A stretch of 64,000 nt of DNA from Salegentibacter sediminis. GTDB taxonomy: Bacteria; Bacteroidota; Bacteroidia; Flavobacteriales; Flavobacteriaceae. The translations under genes were made by a program, and so were the position numbers. Location of the stretch: assembly GCF_002078605.1 (NCBI RefSeq), contig NZ_MSJR01000011.1, forward strand, positions 1 to 64,000, given 5' to 3'. Below are positions 43,496 to 53,326 of the stretch, piece after piece (position 1 is the stretch's first letter; each line of letters opens with the position of its first letter). The notes below the pieces were generated by a model that made no database searches, had not been told where the DNA came from, and was given only the letters and a program-made list of their open reading frames with translations.

Positions 43496-44785
43496 TTAAT
43501 TTTTGTGTGCGGCTTTCAATCTTAAAGCAATTGAATGCCAAATCAAACCTGCACCTAGTAATACAAGACCACCAATCCAAAAAGTGGGCTCAATCCAAAA
43601 AGCGAGAAACAAGCATCCAAATAATCCTAAAGCCGGAATCCAACTAGGATATAAGCGTAATTCTGAGGGCATCCTCAGAGCTGAAAGATTGGTAATGGCG
43701 TAATAGATCAATACAGTGAATGCACTAAATGACCAGGTGAATACAACATCTCCGCTTAATACCAGCAAGCCAATAATTCCTCCGGTTACCCAGACAGCTA
43801 TAGCAGGGCTTTGATTTCTGGTATTTATTTTCCCCAGTTTAGAGGGTAGATCTTTTCTACGTGCCATACTTAGTATCACCCGGGACAGACCTAGCAGTAA
43901 ATTAAGTAATACCCCTAACATGGCAGTAATGGCAGCGATAGTGACTACAGATCCAATTATGGGTACTGAAAGTGCCTGAGCAACGAGCATCAGGGGTGCT
44001 GCTTTTCCCTCGACGGTTTGTCCAAATGCTTCGGCTCCCATCACCTGAATGGCTGTAAGTGAAACGCTAAGGTAGAGTATTACAATAATTAGCATGGCCA
44101 GAATGATAGCTTTGGGAATGGTAGTACGGGGTTGGGATACTTCTTCCCCCAGCGTTGCAATTCGACCATAACCGGTATATGCAACAAACATAAGGGCGGA
44201 CCCATATAGAATTGAAGTAATGGAGGTATCATTTACAGAATCAATAATAGGTTGAACTGGAAAACCCTTAACAAAGAAGCTGACGATTACAAGCAAAGCG
44301 AGACCTAATAGGGTGGCTGAAACAATTAGTATGTTAGCCTGATTGCTTCGTTTAATGCCACCGGAAACAAGTAATGTCATCAGAAAAAGCAGCAAAAGTC
44401 CTGCCCCTATGATGAGCACTTGATCGGCGTTTACATCCAATGCATAAAATAAATAGCCGATACACCCCAATACGGCTGTTGCAGCAGAGGCTGACTTTGC
44501 TATCAAAAACATCCATCCGGCAGCAAATCCAAAATAAGAGTTTAGGAAGCGGTTTCCGTATTCATAAGTACCTCGACTCACCGGGTGTGCGGCCGCTAGT
44601 TGTGCACTGCTTAAGCCATTGAGAGCTGCAAGAACAGCAGCGATTATGACTGCGATAATAATGCCGCTACCTGCAATTTGGGTAGCAATGGCAATACTTA
44701 CAAAAATGCCTGTCCCAACTATTGAACCCAAGCCCATTAAAATGGCTCCCGGTGTTTTTAACTCCCGTTTTAGTTCGTTCTCCAT
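43496..44785 (-). CDS. APC-family amino acid permease
   Basis: A 429-residue, 12-helix permease. The N-terminus LKTPGAILMGLGSIVGTGIFVSI holds the conserved G-S-I-V/I-G-T-G-I substrate loop, followed by AALNGLSSAQLAAAHPVSRGTYEYG, and TGYGRIATLGEEVSQPRTTIPKAI in the middle. It takes up an amino acid or amine with H+ or by exchange; which one is unknown. It lies on the minus strand just downstream of a truncated DoxX gene. Confidence 0.92.
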   Translation of the reverse strand: MENELKRELKTPGAILMGLGSIVGTGIFVSIAIATQIAGSGIIIAVIIAAVLAALNGLSSAQLAAAHPVSRGTYEYGNRFLNSYFGFAAGWMFLIAKSASAATAVLGCIGYLFYALDVNADQVLIIGAGLLLLFLMTLLVSGGIKRSNQANILIVSATLLGLALLVIVSFFVKGFPVQPIIDSVNDTSITSILYGSALMFVAYTGYGRIATLGEEVSQPRTTIPKAIILAMLIIVILYLSVSLTAIQVMGAEAFGQTVEGKAAPLMLVAQALSVPIIGSVVTIAAITAMLGVLLNLLLGLSRVILSMARRKDLPSKLGKINTRNQSPAIAVWVTGGIIGLLVLSGDVVFTWSFSAFTVLIYYAITNLSALRMPSELRLYPSWIPALGLFGCLFLAFWIEPTFWIGGLVLLGAGLIWHSIALRLKAAHKN

Positions 44786-44807
44786 TATTAACTTCTGCTA
44801 TGAAATA

Positions 44808-44996
44808 TCAAGTCCATCGACCATTTACCAGCTCCTTTGATGACCTAAACAGACTCCGCAACCAGCCAGGGCCACGCATGGTAGGAAACAGGAATTTTTG
44901 AATGCCTTCTGAAAGAAAAACCACACCTACCATTAAACGAATGATGATGGTGGTTTGGGAATGGTCTGTATTGATCAATTCTTGGAAAATACTCAT
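44808..44996 (-). pseudogene. Truncated DoxX-family gene
   Basis: The 62-codon frame starts like a full DoxX protein (TTIIIRLMVGVVFLSEGIQKFLFPTMRGPG, residues 16-45). It then loses similarity (WLRSLFRSSKELVNGRWT) and stops, where DoxX normally continues for about 80 residues with three more membrane spans. The permease gene follows at once, so the 3' part has been deleted. Confidence 0.65.
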
Positions 44997-45056
44997 TTGG
45001 AAAATTAATGAATAGGCAGAGCCCTTTATTCTATTAGCAGTGTTTTTATTTTTTTA

Positions 45057-45866
45057 TTAAGTCAGGTTCAAAATACCTGATGTAAATATGACTGCATTAC
45101 TTCTAATTAGTACTGAATTTTCTAGTAATTCAACATCCATACTTCCTGTGCGTTTTGAGCATTGAAAAGCTTTCATCTTTGTTTTTTTTAGTTTGTCGGA
45201 CCAATATTTTGCCAAGAAACTTTGAACTCCACCTGTTACAGGGTCTTCATCTGCTCCAGACCAGGGGAAGAAATATCGATATTCATAGTCAAAGTCTTCA
45301 CGTACAGACTTTGCCGTTACAAGCACTCCGCTTAGAGATGTTTTAGTATTACGCAAGACGGAAAAGTTCGGCTGTAGGTTTTCGAGTTCCCTGCTGCTTT
45401 CTATTTCCAGCAATAGCATATTGTGAAATGTATTATATCCGGAATTGTAGATTTCATTTAATCCAAGAGCTTTTCTTATTTCATTATTATACTCAGTAGG
45501 CTCTATTTGGTGTAAAGGAAATTTCATTTCAATTTTTCCATTGGTCTGACTTATTTCCAGGGTGTCTCCAAAATGGGTTTGGAAAATGATTCTGGACAGT
45601 TCTTTAAACTCTGTAAAAATTGCTTTGGAGGAAGCCAAAGTAGCGTGTCCGCATAATGGAATTTCTTTTACTGGTGAAAAGTAGCGAATGGAAAAGGAAG
45701 CTGTGTTTTGCTTTATAACAAAAGCCGTTTCCGAAAACCCAAATTCCCTGGCTATATTGAGCATTGTTGTTTCATCCAGTTCATTTTCAAGTAAACAAAC
45801 AGCTGCTTGATTTCCCTTGAAAAGCTCAGTTGTAAATGCGTCAATTATATAAGTCTTTATGTTCAT
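45057..45866 (-). CDS. PhzF-family isomerase/epimerase-like protein
   Basis: Taken from the ATG at 45866 (MNIKTYIIDAFTTELFKGNQAAVCLL). An in-frame ATG 18 nt earlier is possible but would overlap the RidA gene. It has 269 residues, with the PhzF hallmarks GNQAAVC, the catalytic Glu in EFGFSETAFVI, PLCGHATLASS and, near the end, DEDPVTGGVQSFLAKYW. The fold is a diaminopimelate-epimerase-like double domain; PhzF enzymes isomerise small acids, and the substrate is not known here. It follows the RidA gene with a 1-nt gap, so the pair is co-translated. Confidence 0.9.
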   Translation of the reverse strand: MNIKTYIIDAFTTELFKGNQAAVCLLENELDETTMLNIAREFGFSETAFVIKQNTASFSIRYFSPVKEIPLCGHATLASSKAIFTEFKELSRIIFQTHFGDTLEISQTNGKIEMKFPLHQIEPTEYNNEIRKALGLNEIYNSGYNTFHNMLLLEIESSRELENLQPNFSVLRNTKTSLSGVLVTAKSVREDFDYEYRYFFPWSGADEDPVTGGVQSFLAKYWSDKLKKTKMKAFQCSKRTGSMDVELLENSVLIRSNAVIFTSGILNLT

Positions 45867-45867
45867 T

Positions 45868-46335
45868 TTAATCTTCAATTTCAACGATTAATTCAACTTC
45901 TACGGCAAAATTCAGAGGCAAGGTATGCATACTTACTGCACTTCTTGCGTGTCGACCTTTTTCACCAAAAACAGAAAACATTAAATCGCTATATCCATTA
46001 ATCACCTTCGCCTGGTCAACGAAATCACTGGTGCAATTTACCATACCGAAAGCTTTCACGATCCGTTTTACTTTACTCAAGTCTCTCAATTCGTCTTTTA
46101 AAACTGCAATATGATCAATTGCCACTAATCGAGCAGCTTCATTTCCTTGTTCAACAGTCAAGTCTTTTCCTACTTTTCCTGTCACATAGGTTTTATCTTT
46201 TTTAATTGGTCCTTTACCTGAAAGGAATAATAAATTTCCTGTTCGTACGCAGTTTACATAGCTTGCAATGGGTTGTGAAACTTCATTTAAGGTAATTGAA
46301 AGGTCCTTTAGATTTTGTTCAGGGGTTTTATCCAT
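45868..46335 (-). CDS. RidA/YjgF-family protein
   Basis: A 155-residue trimeric-fold protein of the YjgF/YER057c/UK114 superfamily: PIASYVNCVRTGNLLFLSGKGP, EAARLVAIDHIAVLKDEL, and the C-terminal HARSAVSMHTLPLNFAVEVELIVEIE with the ligand-binding Arg and Glu. RidA proteins hydrolyse reactive enamines/imines from PLP enzymes. The length (about 155) is that of the YjgH/Rid2-like branch rather than the 128-residue archetype. Coupling with a PhzF-like gene suggests a small amino-acid derivative as substrate. Confidence 0.9.
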   Translation of the reverse strand: MDKTPEQNLKDLSITLNEVSQPIASYVNCVRTGNLLFLSGKGPIKKDKTYVTGKVGKDLTVEQGNEAARLVAIDHIAVLKDELRDLSKVKRIVKAFGMVNCTSDFVDQAKVINGYSDLMFSVFGEKGRHARSAVSMHTLPLNFAVEVELIVEIED

Positions 46336-46508
46336 TTTATATAATTTTTGTTCGTGATGGTAATTCTTGTTGTGTTTTTTTCGATTCCGAGGATGTGCCC
46401 TCCAAAATACAGAATTAACACAATTTATCCCCCGTATAGAGGTAAGTTTTTATAAGGTAGGGTTATAGTTGTATTTTAAAGGAAGCTTATTTTTTTTTTC
46501 TAAATTCA

Positions 46509-46547
46509 GACGGACGGCGGTGCGAAGCGAGAGAACCGTTTTGCCGG
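46509..46547 (+). repeat. 39-bp REP-like palindromic element, copy 3
   Basis: Same orientation. The 3' arm has changed to ACCGTTTTGCCGG, so the stem is weaker than in the other copies. It lies upstream of the yegP-like gene and begins the segment duplicated at 62335. Confidence 0.85.
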
Positions 46548-46711
46548 ATTGGTTAGTTGGTAGTCTTTAGCCGGTAGCTTTTTTTGGTTGCGAATATGAA
46601 GCGGATTTAGTCTACAGTCTAATTGGTAAGTTTGGATCAAAGCATTGGCAATGATTTTAATTTACTCAATTTTATTATCTTTAAAAAGAATATTAAAAAC
46701 CAATTACTACT

Positions 46712-47038
46712 ATGGGTAAATTTGAGATTAAAAAAGACAAAGCGGGGGAATTCCGTTTTAACCTAAAGGCCGGAAATGGCCAGGTTATTTTAAGCAGTGA
46801 AGGCTACAAAGCAAAACCTTCGTGTATGAATGGGATAGAATCTGTTCGTACCAATTCCCAGTCTGATGATCGCTTTGAACGCAAAGAAACATCCACAGGT
46901 CATAAATTTAACCTGAAGTCGACCAATGGCCAGGTAATAGGCACCAGCGAGGTGTATACTAGCGTATCTGCTATGGAAAACGGAATCGCATCGGTAAAAA
47001 AGAATGCTCCCGATGCCACAATAGATGATAATTCTTAA
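46712..47038 (+). CDS. YegP-family (DUF1508) protein with two repeats
   Basis: A 108-residue protein of two DUF1508 repeats: FEIKKDKAGEFRFNLKAGNGQVILSSEGY...NGIESVRTNS, and ERKETSTGHKFNLKSTNGQVIGTSEVY...NGIASVKKNA. Each repeat is a small alpha/beta unit of unknown function, widespread and often present as several paralogues. A TATCTTTA sequence 28-36 bp upstream may be the -7 box. Two terminators follow. A decayed copy of its promoter and first nine codons lies at 62374-62570, on the far side of the fructan locus. Confidence 0.92.
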   Translation: MGKFEIKKDKAGEFRFNLKAGNGQVILSSEGYKAKPSCMNGIESVRTNSQSDDRFERKETSTGHKFNLKSTNGQVIGTSEVYTSVSAMENGIASVKKNAPDATIDDNS

Positions 47039-47061
47039 GTTTTAATTTAGGGGTTGATGAT

Positions 47062-47104
47062 AAGTAGTGCTGCTTAATTATATACTGGTAGCACTACTTT
47101 TTTT
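47062..47104 (+). terminator. Rho-independent terminator of the yegP-like gene
   Basis: Perfect 10-bp stem AAGTAGTGCT / AGCACTACTT with an 18-nt loop and a run of seven T. Confidence 0.85.
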
Positions 47105-47112
47105 ATTCAAAT

Positions 47113-47143
47113 AAAAAGGTCGGGATTGCTCCAGACCTTTTTT
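47113..47143 (+). terminator. Second terminator hairpin, at the left edge of the 86-bp direct repeat
   Basis: Stem AAAAAGGTC / GACCTTTTT with a 12-nt loop. The downstream arm belongs to the 86-bp direct repeat, while the upstream arm is missing at the right-hand copy. Confidence 0.75.
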
Positions 47144-47207
47144 CATGCAACTTGTTTCAAATATTTTAGGCGGACGACGGTGCGAAGCGAGAGAGCCGTC
47201 TCGCCGG
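47122..47207 (+). repeat. 86-bp direct repeat, left copy (contains 39-bp element copy 4 at 47169-47207)
   Basis: Begins GGGATTGCTCCAGACC and ends with the 39-bp REP-like element. It matches 62288-62373 at 84 of 86 positions (differences at 47158 C/T and at one base in GGACGACGG/GGACGGCGG). Confidence 0.93.
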
Positions 47208-47400
47208 GAATGTGGTTTTAATTTAAATTATTTGATAAATTAAATGGGGGAGATTGTTTTTTATTTTTCGCATTGAAATCAGCGTATTTGAGAGGGATGT
47301 ATTTTAATTGTTATAAAAAAATTAAATTCAATACCTTTCAATTCTATCTTACGGCTTTTCGTGGGAGCTGGTTTTTGATTTAATTTTATATCCGTTTAAT

Positions 47401-50124
47401 ATGAAGTATGTTTTTAAGGTTGTTTTAATAGCCTTGTTTTTCCTTTCAATTTCCTGTACCGATAATAAAAGCCAAAATCAGAAATATTCCATAGGCTTTT
47501 CCCAGGCCATGACTACCGATAATTGGCGGAAACAAATGAATAGATCCATGCAGGTGGAAGCCTCAATGCATCCTGAGATTGAACTTGAAATAAGCGATGC
47601 CGGAAACAATGTTGAGAAGCAAATTGAACAAATTGAAAAATTCATAGAAGCCGGGGTAGATATCCTTATTGTTTCTCCCATCCAGTCCGTACCAATAACT
47701 CCGGTAATTGATAAGGCCATGGTTGCCGGGATTCCCACTATAATTATAGACCGAAAGATTGAAGGCAGTAATTATACGGCCTATCTAGGTGCCGATAATT
47801 TTGAAATTGGTTCAAATGCAGCCCGGTATATCCTATCTGGCGAGGAAAGCGGTGCTGAAATTTTTGAGCTTACCGGTGCCGAAGGGTCATCTCCGGCTCA
47901 TGAGAGGAGTAAGGGTTTTAGAGATATTATAAACGCCACCAAAGATTTTAAAATTACCCATAGGATTAAGGGCGATTGGGAAAAATCTTCTATTACCAGT
48001 GCTTTAGCTGCACTTTTTGAAGATGAAGTAATTCCCGATTTTATCTTTGCTCATAATGATCGAATGGCCTTGGGGGCCTGGGAGGTAGCGCGGGACTACT
48101 CCCTTGAGGACCAAATAAAAATTATAGGGGTGGATGGTCTTTTTGGACCAAGTGGAGGAATTCAATTAGTGAAGGAGGGAATTTTGGATGCCACAATACT
48201 TTATCCCACGGGGGGTGCAGAAGCTATAAAACTAGCGCAACAAATTTTAGACGGGGACAGCGTTGGCAAAAATAATATTTTGCGAACTGTGGTTATCGAT
48301 TCAGTGAATGTTGGGATAATGCAGAATCAATTTGATAAAATTAACCAACAACAGAACGATATTGCGCGCCAACAATACACCATTAAAGAGCAAATTGCTA
48401 CCTATAATTCCCAGAACAATCTTGTGAAAATTATGATGGGTCTGGCGGCTATTCTCTTTTTCCTAATGCTTTGGAGTATTTACCTTCTATATAAAAACAA
48501 GAAAAGCAAGAAAAGGCTGGAGTTGAACAACCAGAAAATTATAGTGCAGAGAAACCAAATCGAAGATTTTGCTCAGAAACTAAAAGAATCTAACGAAAGT
48601 AAGATCAATTTTTTTACCGCACTTTCCCATGAATTCAAAACACCGCTTACTTTAATTACCAGTTCTATAGAGAATATCGCGAAAAATTCTTCCGGGAGTC
48701 TGAAAGCTTTTGATTATGAAACCAAGTTAATAATCAATAATTCCAAACGTTTATTAAGATTGATAAATGAATTGCTGGATTTTAGGAAACTGGAAGGTGA
48801 TTCATTCAGATTAAAACCGGTAAGAACAAATCTCCACGATTTCATTGAAAGTATTTATTCCGATTTCAAAAGTGAAGCGCTAAGAAAATCTATTACACTT
48901 GAACTTACATCCAATGTTAAAGATCCTGTTGCTTATATAGACAGGGATATGATGGATAAGGTTTTTTTTAATCTTCTCTCGAATGCATTTAGATTTACCC
49001 CCAAAAACGGGAATATTTCTATTAAGCTTTCTGAAACTGAAAAGCTTTTTGAGATCACTATTAAAGATTCAGGACTGGGGATTCCTAAGGAGGAATATCA
49101 TCGCATCTTTGATCCTTTTACCCAAGCTACCAATAATGGAAAAGTTAGTTCGGGACTGGGCCTTTATATCACTAAGCAGTTTGTTGAATTACATAAGGGA
49201 CAGATTAGTGTGACTTCCCGTCAAGGTGCTGAATTTAAGGTGTCACTGCAGAAAGGTAAAGATCACCTTACAGATTATGAGGTGTCTGAAAAGGAATTAT
49301 CCTTAAAAACAGGCCAGGGGGATTCGATCCTTAATGAGGAAATTGAAAATCTTGAATTCCCTATACCGGTAGAAGATGAGAACAAGGAGTGTCTTTTGAT
49401 TATTGAAGATAATTCTGATCTTTCCCAACTTTTATATAAAAAATTTCATCCTTTTTTCAGGGTATATTTATCGGACGGTACCGACGGAATAGAAAAGGCC
49501 CTGGAAATAATTCCCGATGTGATAATCTGTGATCTGAATTTACCTGAAAAATCCGGTTTTGAAATATGTCACGAACTTAAAAACGATTTACGAACTTCCC
49601 ATATTCCCACGCTCATTTTAACAGCGCTTAGTGACGAAGAATCCCGTTTAAAAGCCCTGAAAGCGGGTGCCGATATGTATATTACCAAACCTTTTAATTT
49701 TGAAGTTCTTGAGCAATCAATTATTTCAGTGTTATATAACAGAGAAAAATTACGGTATTACTACACCAATAAAATCGATGAGGTTAAGGATGAAGAATTC
49801 AACACCTCTGAACAGAATTTTCTCAAAGATTTAAATTCATTAATTGAAAAAAATATTGCCCAACCCAATTTTAGCGTTGAAGACCTCGCCCAGCAACTTC
49901 ACATTTCCAGGGTTCAGCTTTACCGAAAAGTAAAGGCCATATTAGGAATAAGCATTAGTGAATATATAAATTCCCAAAAACTGGCTAAAGCTAAAAATTT
50001 GCTTCAGGATTCTAGTCTGAATATTTCTGAAATTGCTTATCAATTAGGTTATTCTTCTCCCGGATATTTCTCCACTTCTTTCAAGAATAAATACGGAGTT
50101 TCTCCAAAACAATATAGAAGTTAA
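47401..50124 (+). CDS. Hybrid two-component system with periplasmic sugar-binding sensor and AraC output
   Basis: A 907-residue single-chain regulator. A signal/lipobox-like start (FFLSISC) precedes a LacI-type periplasmic binding domain (about 28-310; YSIGFSQAMTTDNWRKQM, IFAHNDRMALGAWEVARDY, IKIIGVDGLFGPSGG). A membrane span follows at 342-362, then the kinase core with His410 (FFTALSHEFKTPLTLI) and ATPase lobe (NLLSNAFRFTPKNG, SSGLGLYITKQFVELH). The receiver has Asp711 (VIICDLNLPEKSGFE) and the C-terminal AraC helix-turn-helix (SVEDLAQQLHISRVQLYRK ... EIAYQLGYSSPGYFSTSFK). The same layout is known from the fructose-binding BT1754 sensor of Bacteroides thetaiotaomicron. It precedes the fructan genes and probably activates them when periplasmic fructose binds. 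Confidence 0.95.
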   Translation: MKYVFKVVLIALFFLSISCTDNKSQNQKYSIGFSQAMTTDNWRKQMNRSMQVEASMHPEIELEISDAGNNVEKQIEQIEKFIEAGVDILIVSPIQSVPITPVIDKAMVAGIPTIIIDRKIEGSNYTAYLGADNFEIGSNAARYILSGEESGAEIFELTGAEGSSPAHERSKGFRDIINATKDFKITHRIKGDWEKSSITSALAALFEDEVIPDFIFAHNDRMALGAWEVARDYSLEDQIKIIGVDGLFGPSGGIQLVKEGILDATILYPTGGAEAIKLAQQILDGDSVGKNNILRTVVIDSVNVGIMQNQFDKINQQQNDIARQQYTIKEQIATYNSQNNLVKIMMGLAAILFFLMLWSIYLLYKNKKSKKRLELNNQKIIVQRNQIEDFAQKLKESNESKINFFTALSHEFKTPLTLITSSIENIAKNSSGSLKAFDYETKLIINNSKRLLRLINELLDFRKLEGDSFRLKPVRTNLHDFIESIYSDFKSEALRKSITLELTSNVKDPVAYIDRDMMDKVFFNLLSNAFRFTPKNGNISIKLSETEKLFEITIKDSGLGIPKEEYHRIFDPFTQATNNGKVSSGLGLYITKQFVELHKGQISVTSRQGAEFKVSLQKGKDHLTDYEVSEKELSLKTGQGDSILNEEIENLEFPIPVEDENKECLLIIEDNSDLSQLLYKKFHPFFRVYLSDGTDGIEKALEIIPDVIICDLNLPEKSGFEICHELKNDLRTSHIPTLILTALSDEESRLKALKAGADMYITKPFNFEVLEQSIISVLYNREKLRYYYTNKIDEVKDEEFNTSEQNFLKDLNSLIEKNIAQPNFSVEDLAQQLHISRVQLYRKVKAILGISISEYINSQKLAKAKNLLQDSSLNISEIAYQLGYSSPGYFSTSFKNKYGVSPKQYRS

Positions 50125-50201
50125 GAAAATGTTACTTTTTACCTTTTAATTCTATTGATATAAGGTAACAAAAATGGAAAGTGTGTATCAAATTTATAAC
50201 T

Positions 50202-50211
50202 ATAACGTTAT
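50202..50211. promoter_or_regulatory. 10-bp palindrome upstream of the fructan operon
   Basis: ATAACGTTAT, perfectly self-complementary, in the 241-bp gap between the sensor gene and the transporter gene; GTTATCGTTA overlaps it. A possible AraC-output binding site, on position only. Confidence 0.3.
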
Positions 50212-50365
50212 CGTTAATTTTTAATCTAAGATATAAACAGCTTTAATCCAGTTAGTTATAAGCTTATTTGCTCTTCCTTAACGATTTTATAACTTTTTGA
50301 TTAGATCTTAGAATTTCCCGGGTCATTTTAAATATACTTTAGTAATCACGATAATAAATTGAGAT

Positions 50366-51712
50366 ATGAACAAGATATTTGCCTGGTCGATAAGTGCAGC
50401 TTTAGCCGGTTTTTTATTCGGATTTGATACCGTGGTGATTTCCGGGGCCGATAAACAACTTCAGGCACTTTGGGGGACCTCCGATGCCTTCCACGGTTCG
50501 GTAGTAATGGCTATGGCCTTATGGGGAACAGTAGTAGGAGCAATTTTTGGCGGGATTCCCACCAATAAATTCGGAAGGAAAAATACTCTTTTAATAATAG
50601 GAGTGCTTTATTTTATTTCGGCACTTGGATCGGCGCTTGCTAATGATCCTATCACTTTTGCTGCTTTACGGTTTATTGGTGGTTTAGGGGTTGGGGCTTC
50701 TACTATTGCGGCTCCCACTTATATTTCTGAAATAGCACCCGCAAAACACCGAGGCAGGCTGGTTTCTATGTACCAGTTCAATATTGTTTTAGGGATTTTA
50801 ATCGCTTTTCTTTCTAACTATTTACTAAGAAATACCGGGGAGGAACCCTGGCGATGGATGGTTGGAATTGAAGCAGTTCCTGCTTTTATTTACTTCCTTT
50901 TTGTGCTTTTTATTCCCAAAAGCCCAAGGTGGCTTATCTCCAGATCAAGAAATTCCGAAGCAGCTGATATTTTGCAGTCGATAAACCCCGATACAGACCT
51001 GGAGACGAAAATGCAGGAAATAAAACAGCAGTCAGAGACTAAAGTTTCGGGAGAGAACATTTTTATGAAAAAATATCGGTTTCCGCTCATTTTGGCATTC
51101 TTGGTGGCTTTTTTCAACCAGCTTTCCGGGATAAATGCTTTCCTTTATTATGCACCCAGAATTTTCGAAGAAGCCGGCCTTGGTGCAAGTACAGCTTTAT
51201 TAAGCAGTATTGGAATAGGGGTGGTGAACCTGCTGTTTACATTATTAGGAGTTTTTTTAATAGACAAGCTTGGGAGAAAGCAATTAATGTTTTTAGGTTC
51301 GATAGGTTATATTATTTCTCTCTCACTGGTGGCAGCCGCATTTTTCCTTAATTGGGGTGGACTTTGGGTGCCTATATTCCTCTTCCTGTTTATTGCGGCA
51401 CACGCCATTGGCCAGGGAGCAGTGATTTGGGTTTTTATTTCAGAAATTTTTCCGAATCATTTACGGGCATCGGGACAAGCTTTCGGCTCTTCAACACATT
51501 GGGTGCTGGCGGCCATAATTCCTTCGCTTATACCGTTCCTGTTTTCCACTATTGGAGCGGGTTACGTATTTGCATTTTTCGCCTTTATGATGGTGCTACA
51601 GCTTCTCTTTGTGATCTTTATGATGCCGGAAACCAAAGGTAAATCTCTGGAAGAATTAAGCGAAGAACTGGCATTAAAAGATAACGGGGAACTTTCATAT
51701 AAAAATCAATAA
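50366..51712 (+). CDS. Sugar porter family MFS transporter (probable fructose/H+ symporter)
   Basis: A 448-residue, 12-helix sugar porter: FAWSISAALAGFLFGFDTVVISGA in helix 1, NKFGRKNTLLIIGVLYFISA after helix 2, and the SP signatures FIPKSPRWLIS and FLIDKLGRKQLMF, plus MMPETKGKSLEEL at the end. It is the first gene of the operon (GH32 gene 14 nt later). The operon content (two fructosidases, fructokinase) points to fructose as substrate. It would bring monosaccharide across the inner membrane. Confidence 0.92.
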   Translation: MNKIFAWSISAALAGFLFGFDTVVISGADKQLQALWGTSDAFHGSVVMAMALWGTVVGAIFGGIPTNKFGRKNTLLIIGVLYFISALGSALANDPITFAALRFIGGLGVGASTIAAPTYISEIAPAKHRGRLVSMYQFNIVLGILIAFLSNYLLRNTGEEPWRWMVGIEAVPAFIYFLFVLFIPKSPRWLISRSRNSEAADILQSINPDTDLETKMQEIKQQSETKVSGENIFMKKYRFPLILAFLVAFFNQLSGINAFLYYAPRIFEEAGLGASTALLSSIGIGVVNLLFTLLGVFLIDKLGRKQLMFLGSIGYIISLSLVAAAFFLNWGGLWVPIFLFLFIAAHAIGQGAVIWVFISEIFPNHLRASGQAFGSSTHWVLAAIIPSLIPFLFSTIGAGYVFAFFAFMMVLQLLFVIFMMPETKGKSLEELSEELALKDNGELSYKNQ

Positions 51713-51726
51713 TCAAAGCAGAAATC

Positions 51727-53316
51727 ATGAAATATATTTATCAAAGCTTACTTTTCTTTTTCCTGGGAGGCATGCTCTTCACGTCTTGCAAAAATCGCGA
51801 GACCGGGAAGTCTCCCTCAGAAAATGATACAGTAGTACAGGCCGACGAAGATTTTCGTCCCGATTTCCATTTCACACCAAAATCTGGATGGATGAATGAT
51901 CCTAACGGGATGTTTTACCTCGACGGGACTTATCATCTCTTTTTTCAGCATAATCCCGATGATAATGTTTGGGGGCCTATGCACTGGGGTCATGCCACCA
52001 GTACCGATATGATAAACTGGGAAGAGCAGCCTATTGCCCTGGAACCCGATGAAAACGGAACTATTTTTTCGGGTAGTGCGGTTGTAGACCACGATAATAC
52101 TTCCGGTCTGGGAGACGGGGAAACCCCGCCGGTTATTGCGATTTTCACCTATCACAATGCTGAAAGAGAGCAGGAGGGAGAAGATGATTTTCAAACCCAG
52201 GGAATCGGCTATAGCCTGGACGCTGGTGAAACCTGGACCAAATATGAAGATAATCCTGTTCTGGGTAATCCTGGAATCAGGGATTTCAGGGATCCTAAGG
52301 TGATTTGGTATGAAGAAGAAAATAAATGGATTATGTCCCTGGCAGTTCAGGATCGAATCAGTTTTTTTTCATCTCCTAACCTTCTAGATTGGGAACACGA
52401 AAGCGATTTCGGACAGGACCTGGGAGGCCACGGCGGAGTTTGGGAGTGCCCAGATCTTTTCAAAATGGAAGTAGATAACACCGATGAAGAAAAATGGGTG
52501 CTTTTGGTAAGCATTAATCCCGGTGGACCAAACGGCGGCTCTGCCACGCAGTATTTTGTTGGAGATTTTGATGGTTCCACTTTTACTCCCGATGAATCTA
52601 TTGCCAACATGGGAGAAGAGCACAACTATTGGTTAGACTTCGGAAAAGATAATTATGCCGGGGTAACCTGGTCAAATATTCCGGAAGAGGATGGTCGCCA
52701 CCTTTTTATCGGCTGGATGTCTAACTGGCAATACGCCAATGAAGTTCCTACCGAAACCTGGAGGAGTGCCATGACCCTTCCACGGGATCTTAAGCTTACA
52801 CAACAGGAGAATACATACCGAATTGTTTCAACGCCGGTACGTGAACTTGAAAAATATAGTACTGAAGGAATTTCAGAAAGTTCGGTAGAGATTAAGGACA
52901 GCACCAGCCTGGCTACGTCAGCAGATCTGGATTTAAGCCAAGCTGAAATACTTTTTGAAATCCCAGAATTGCAGGAGAAGAAATACACATTCTCTCTTAG
53001 CAATGAAAAAGGTGATGTTTTGAAGTTTGGTTACGACCACGGGAAGGAAGAATTCTTTATCGATAGAAGTAATTCCGGATTAGTGGATTTCAACGAAAAT
53101 TTTGCCAATAAGATTTCTACTGCTCCAAGATTTTCGGATGCCGAAAATCTCGAAGTTCGGGCAATAATAGACAATATGTCTATTGAACTTTTCTTTGATG
53201 GTGGTCACACGGTTATGACCGAAATCTTTTTTCCGCAGCAGGCCTTTAATAACTTTTCTGCTGAAGGCGATAATAAATTTACCCTTGAAAACCTTCAGAT
53301 AAATCAAATAAATTAA
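51727..53316 (+). CDS. GH32 glycoside hydrolase lipoprotein (fructan beta-fructosidase)
   Basis: A 529-residue lipoprotein with lipobox MLFTSC and KNRETGK after the cysteine, so no acidic export signal. The five-bladed propeller holds the GH32 residues Asp58 (nucleophile, GWMNDPNGM), Asp189 (DFRDPKVIW) and Glu240 (acid/base, VWECPDLF). The C-terminal beta sandwich (about 375-529) includes FFIDRSNSGLVDF and IDNMSIELFFDGGHTVMTEIFF. It cleaves beta-fructosyl bonds (levan, inulin or sucrose). Lack of an acidic signal suggests a periplasmic location, but that is inference. It is closely similar to the second GH32 of the locus. Confidence 0.95.
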   Translation: MKYIYQSLLFFFLGGMLFTSCKNRETGKSPSENDTVVQADEDFRPDFHFTPKSGWMNDPNGMFYLDGTYHLFFQHNPDDNVWGPMHWGHATSTDMINWEEQPIALEPDENGTIFSGSAVVDHDNTSGLGDGETPPVIAIFTYHNAEREQEGEDDFQTQGIGYSLDAGETWTKYEDNPVLGNPGIRDFRDPKVIWYEEENKWIMSLAVQDRISFFSSPNLLDWEHESDFGQDLGGHGGVWECPDLFKMEVDNTDEEKWVLLVSINPGGPNGGSATQYFVGDFDGSTFTPDESIANMGEEHNYWLDFGKDNYAGVTWSNIPEEDGRHLFIGWMSNWQYANEVPTETWRSAMTLPRDLKLTQQENTYRIVSTPVRELEKYSTEGISESSVEIKDSTSLATSADLDLSQAEILFEIPELQEKKYTFSLSNEKGDVLKFGYDHGKEEFFIDRSNSGLVDFNENFANKISTAPRFSDAENLEVRAIIDNMSIELFFDGGHTVMTEIFFPQQAFNNFSAEGDNKFTLENLQINQIN

Positions 53317-53326
53317 ATCCTAACAC

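Noticed and set aside
39189-47207. 39-bp elements considered as CRISPR-type repeats
   Set aside because: Spacing is irregular over kilobases, with whole genes between copies; they are interspersed palindromes, not an array.
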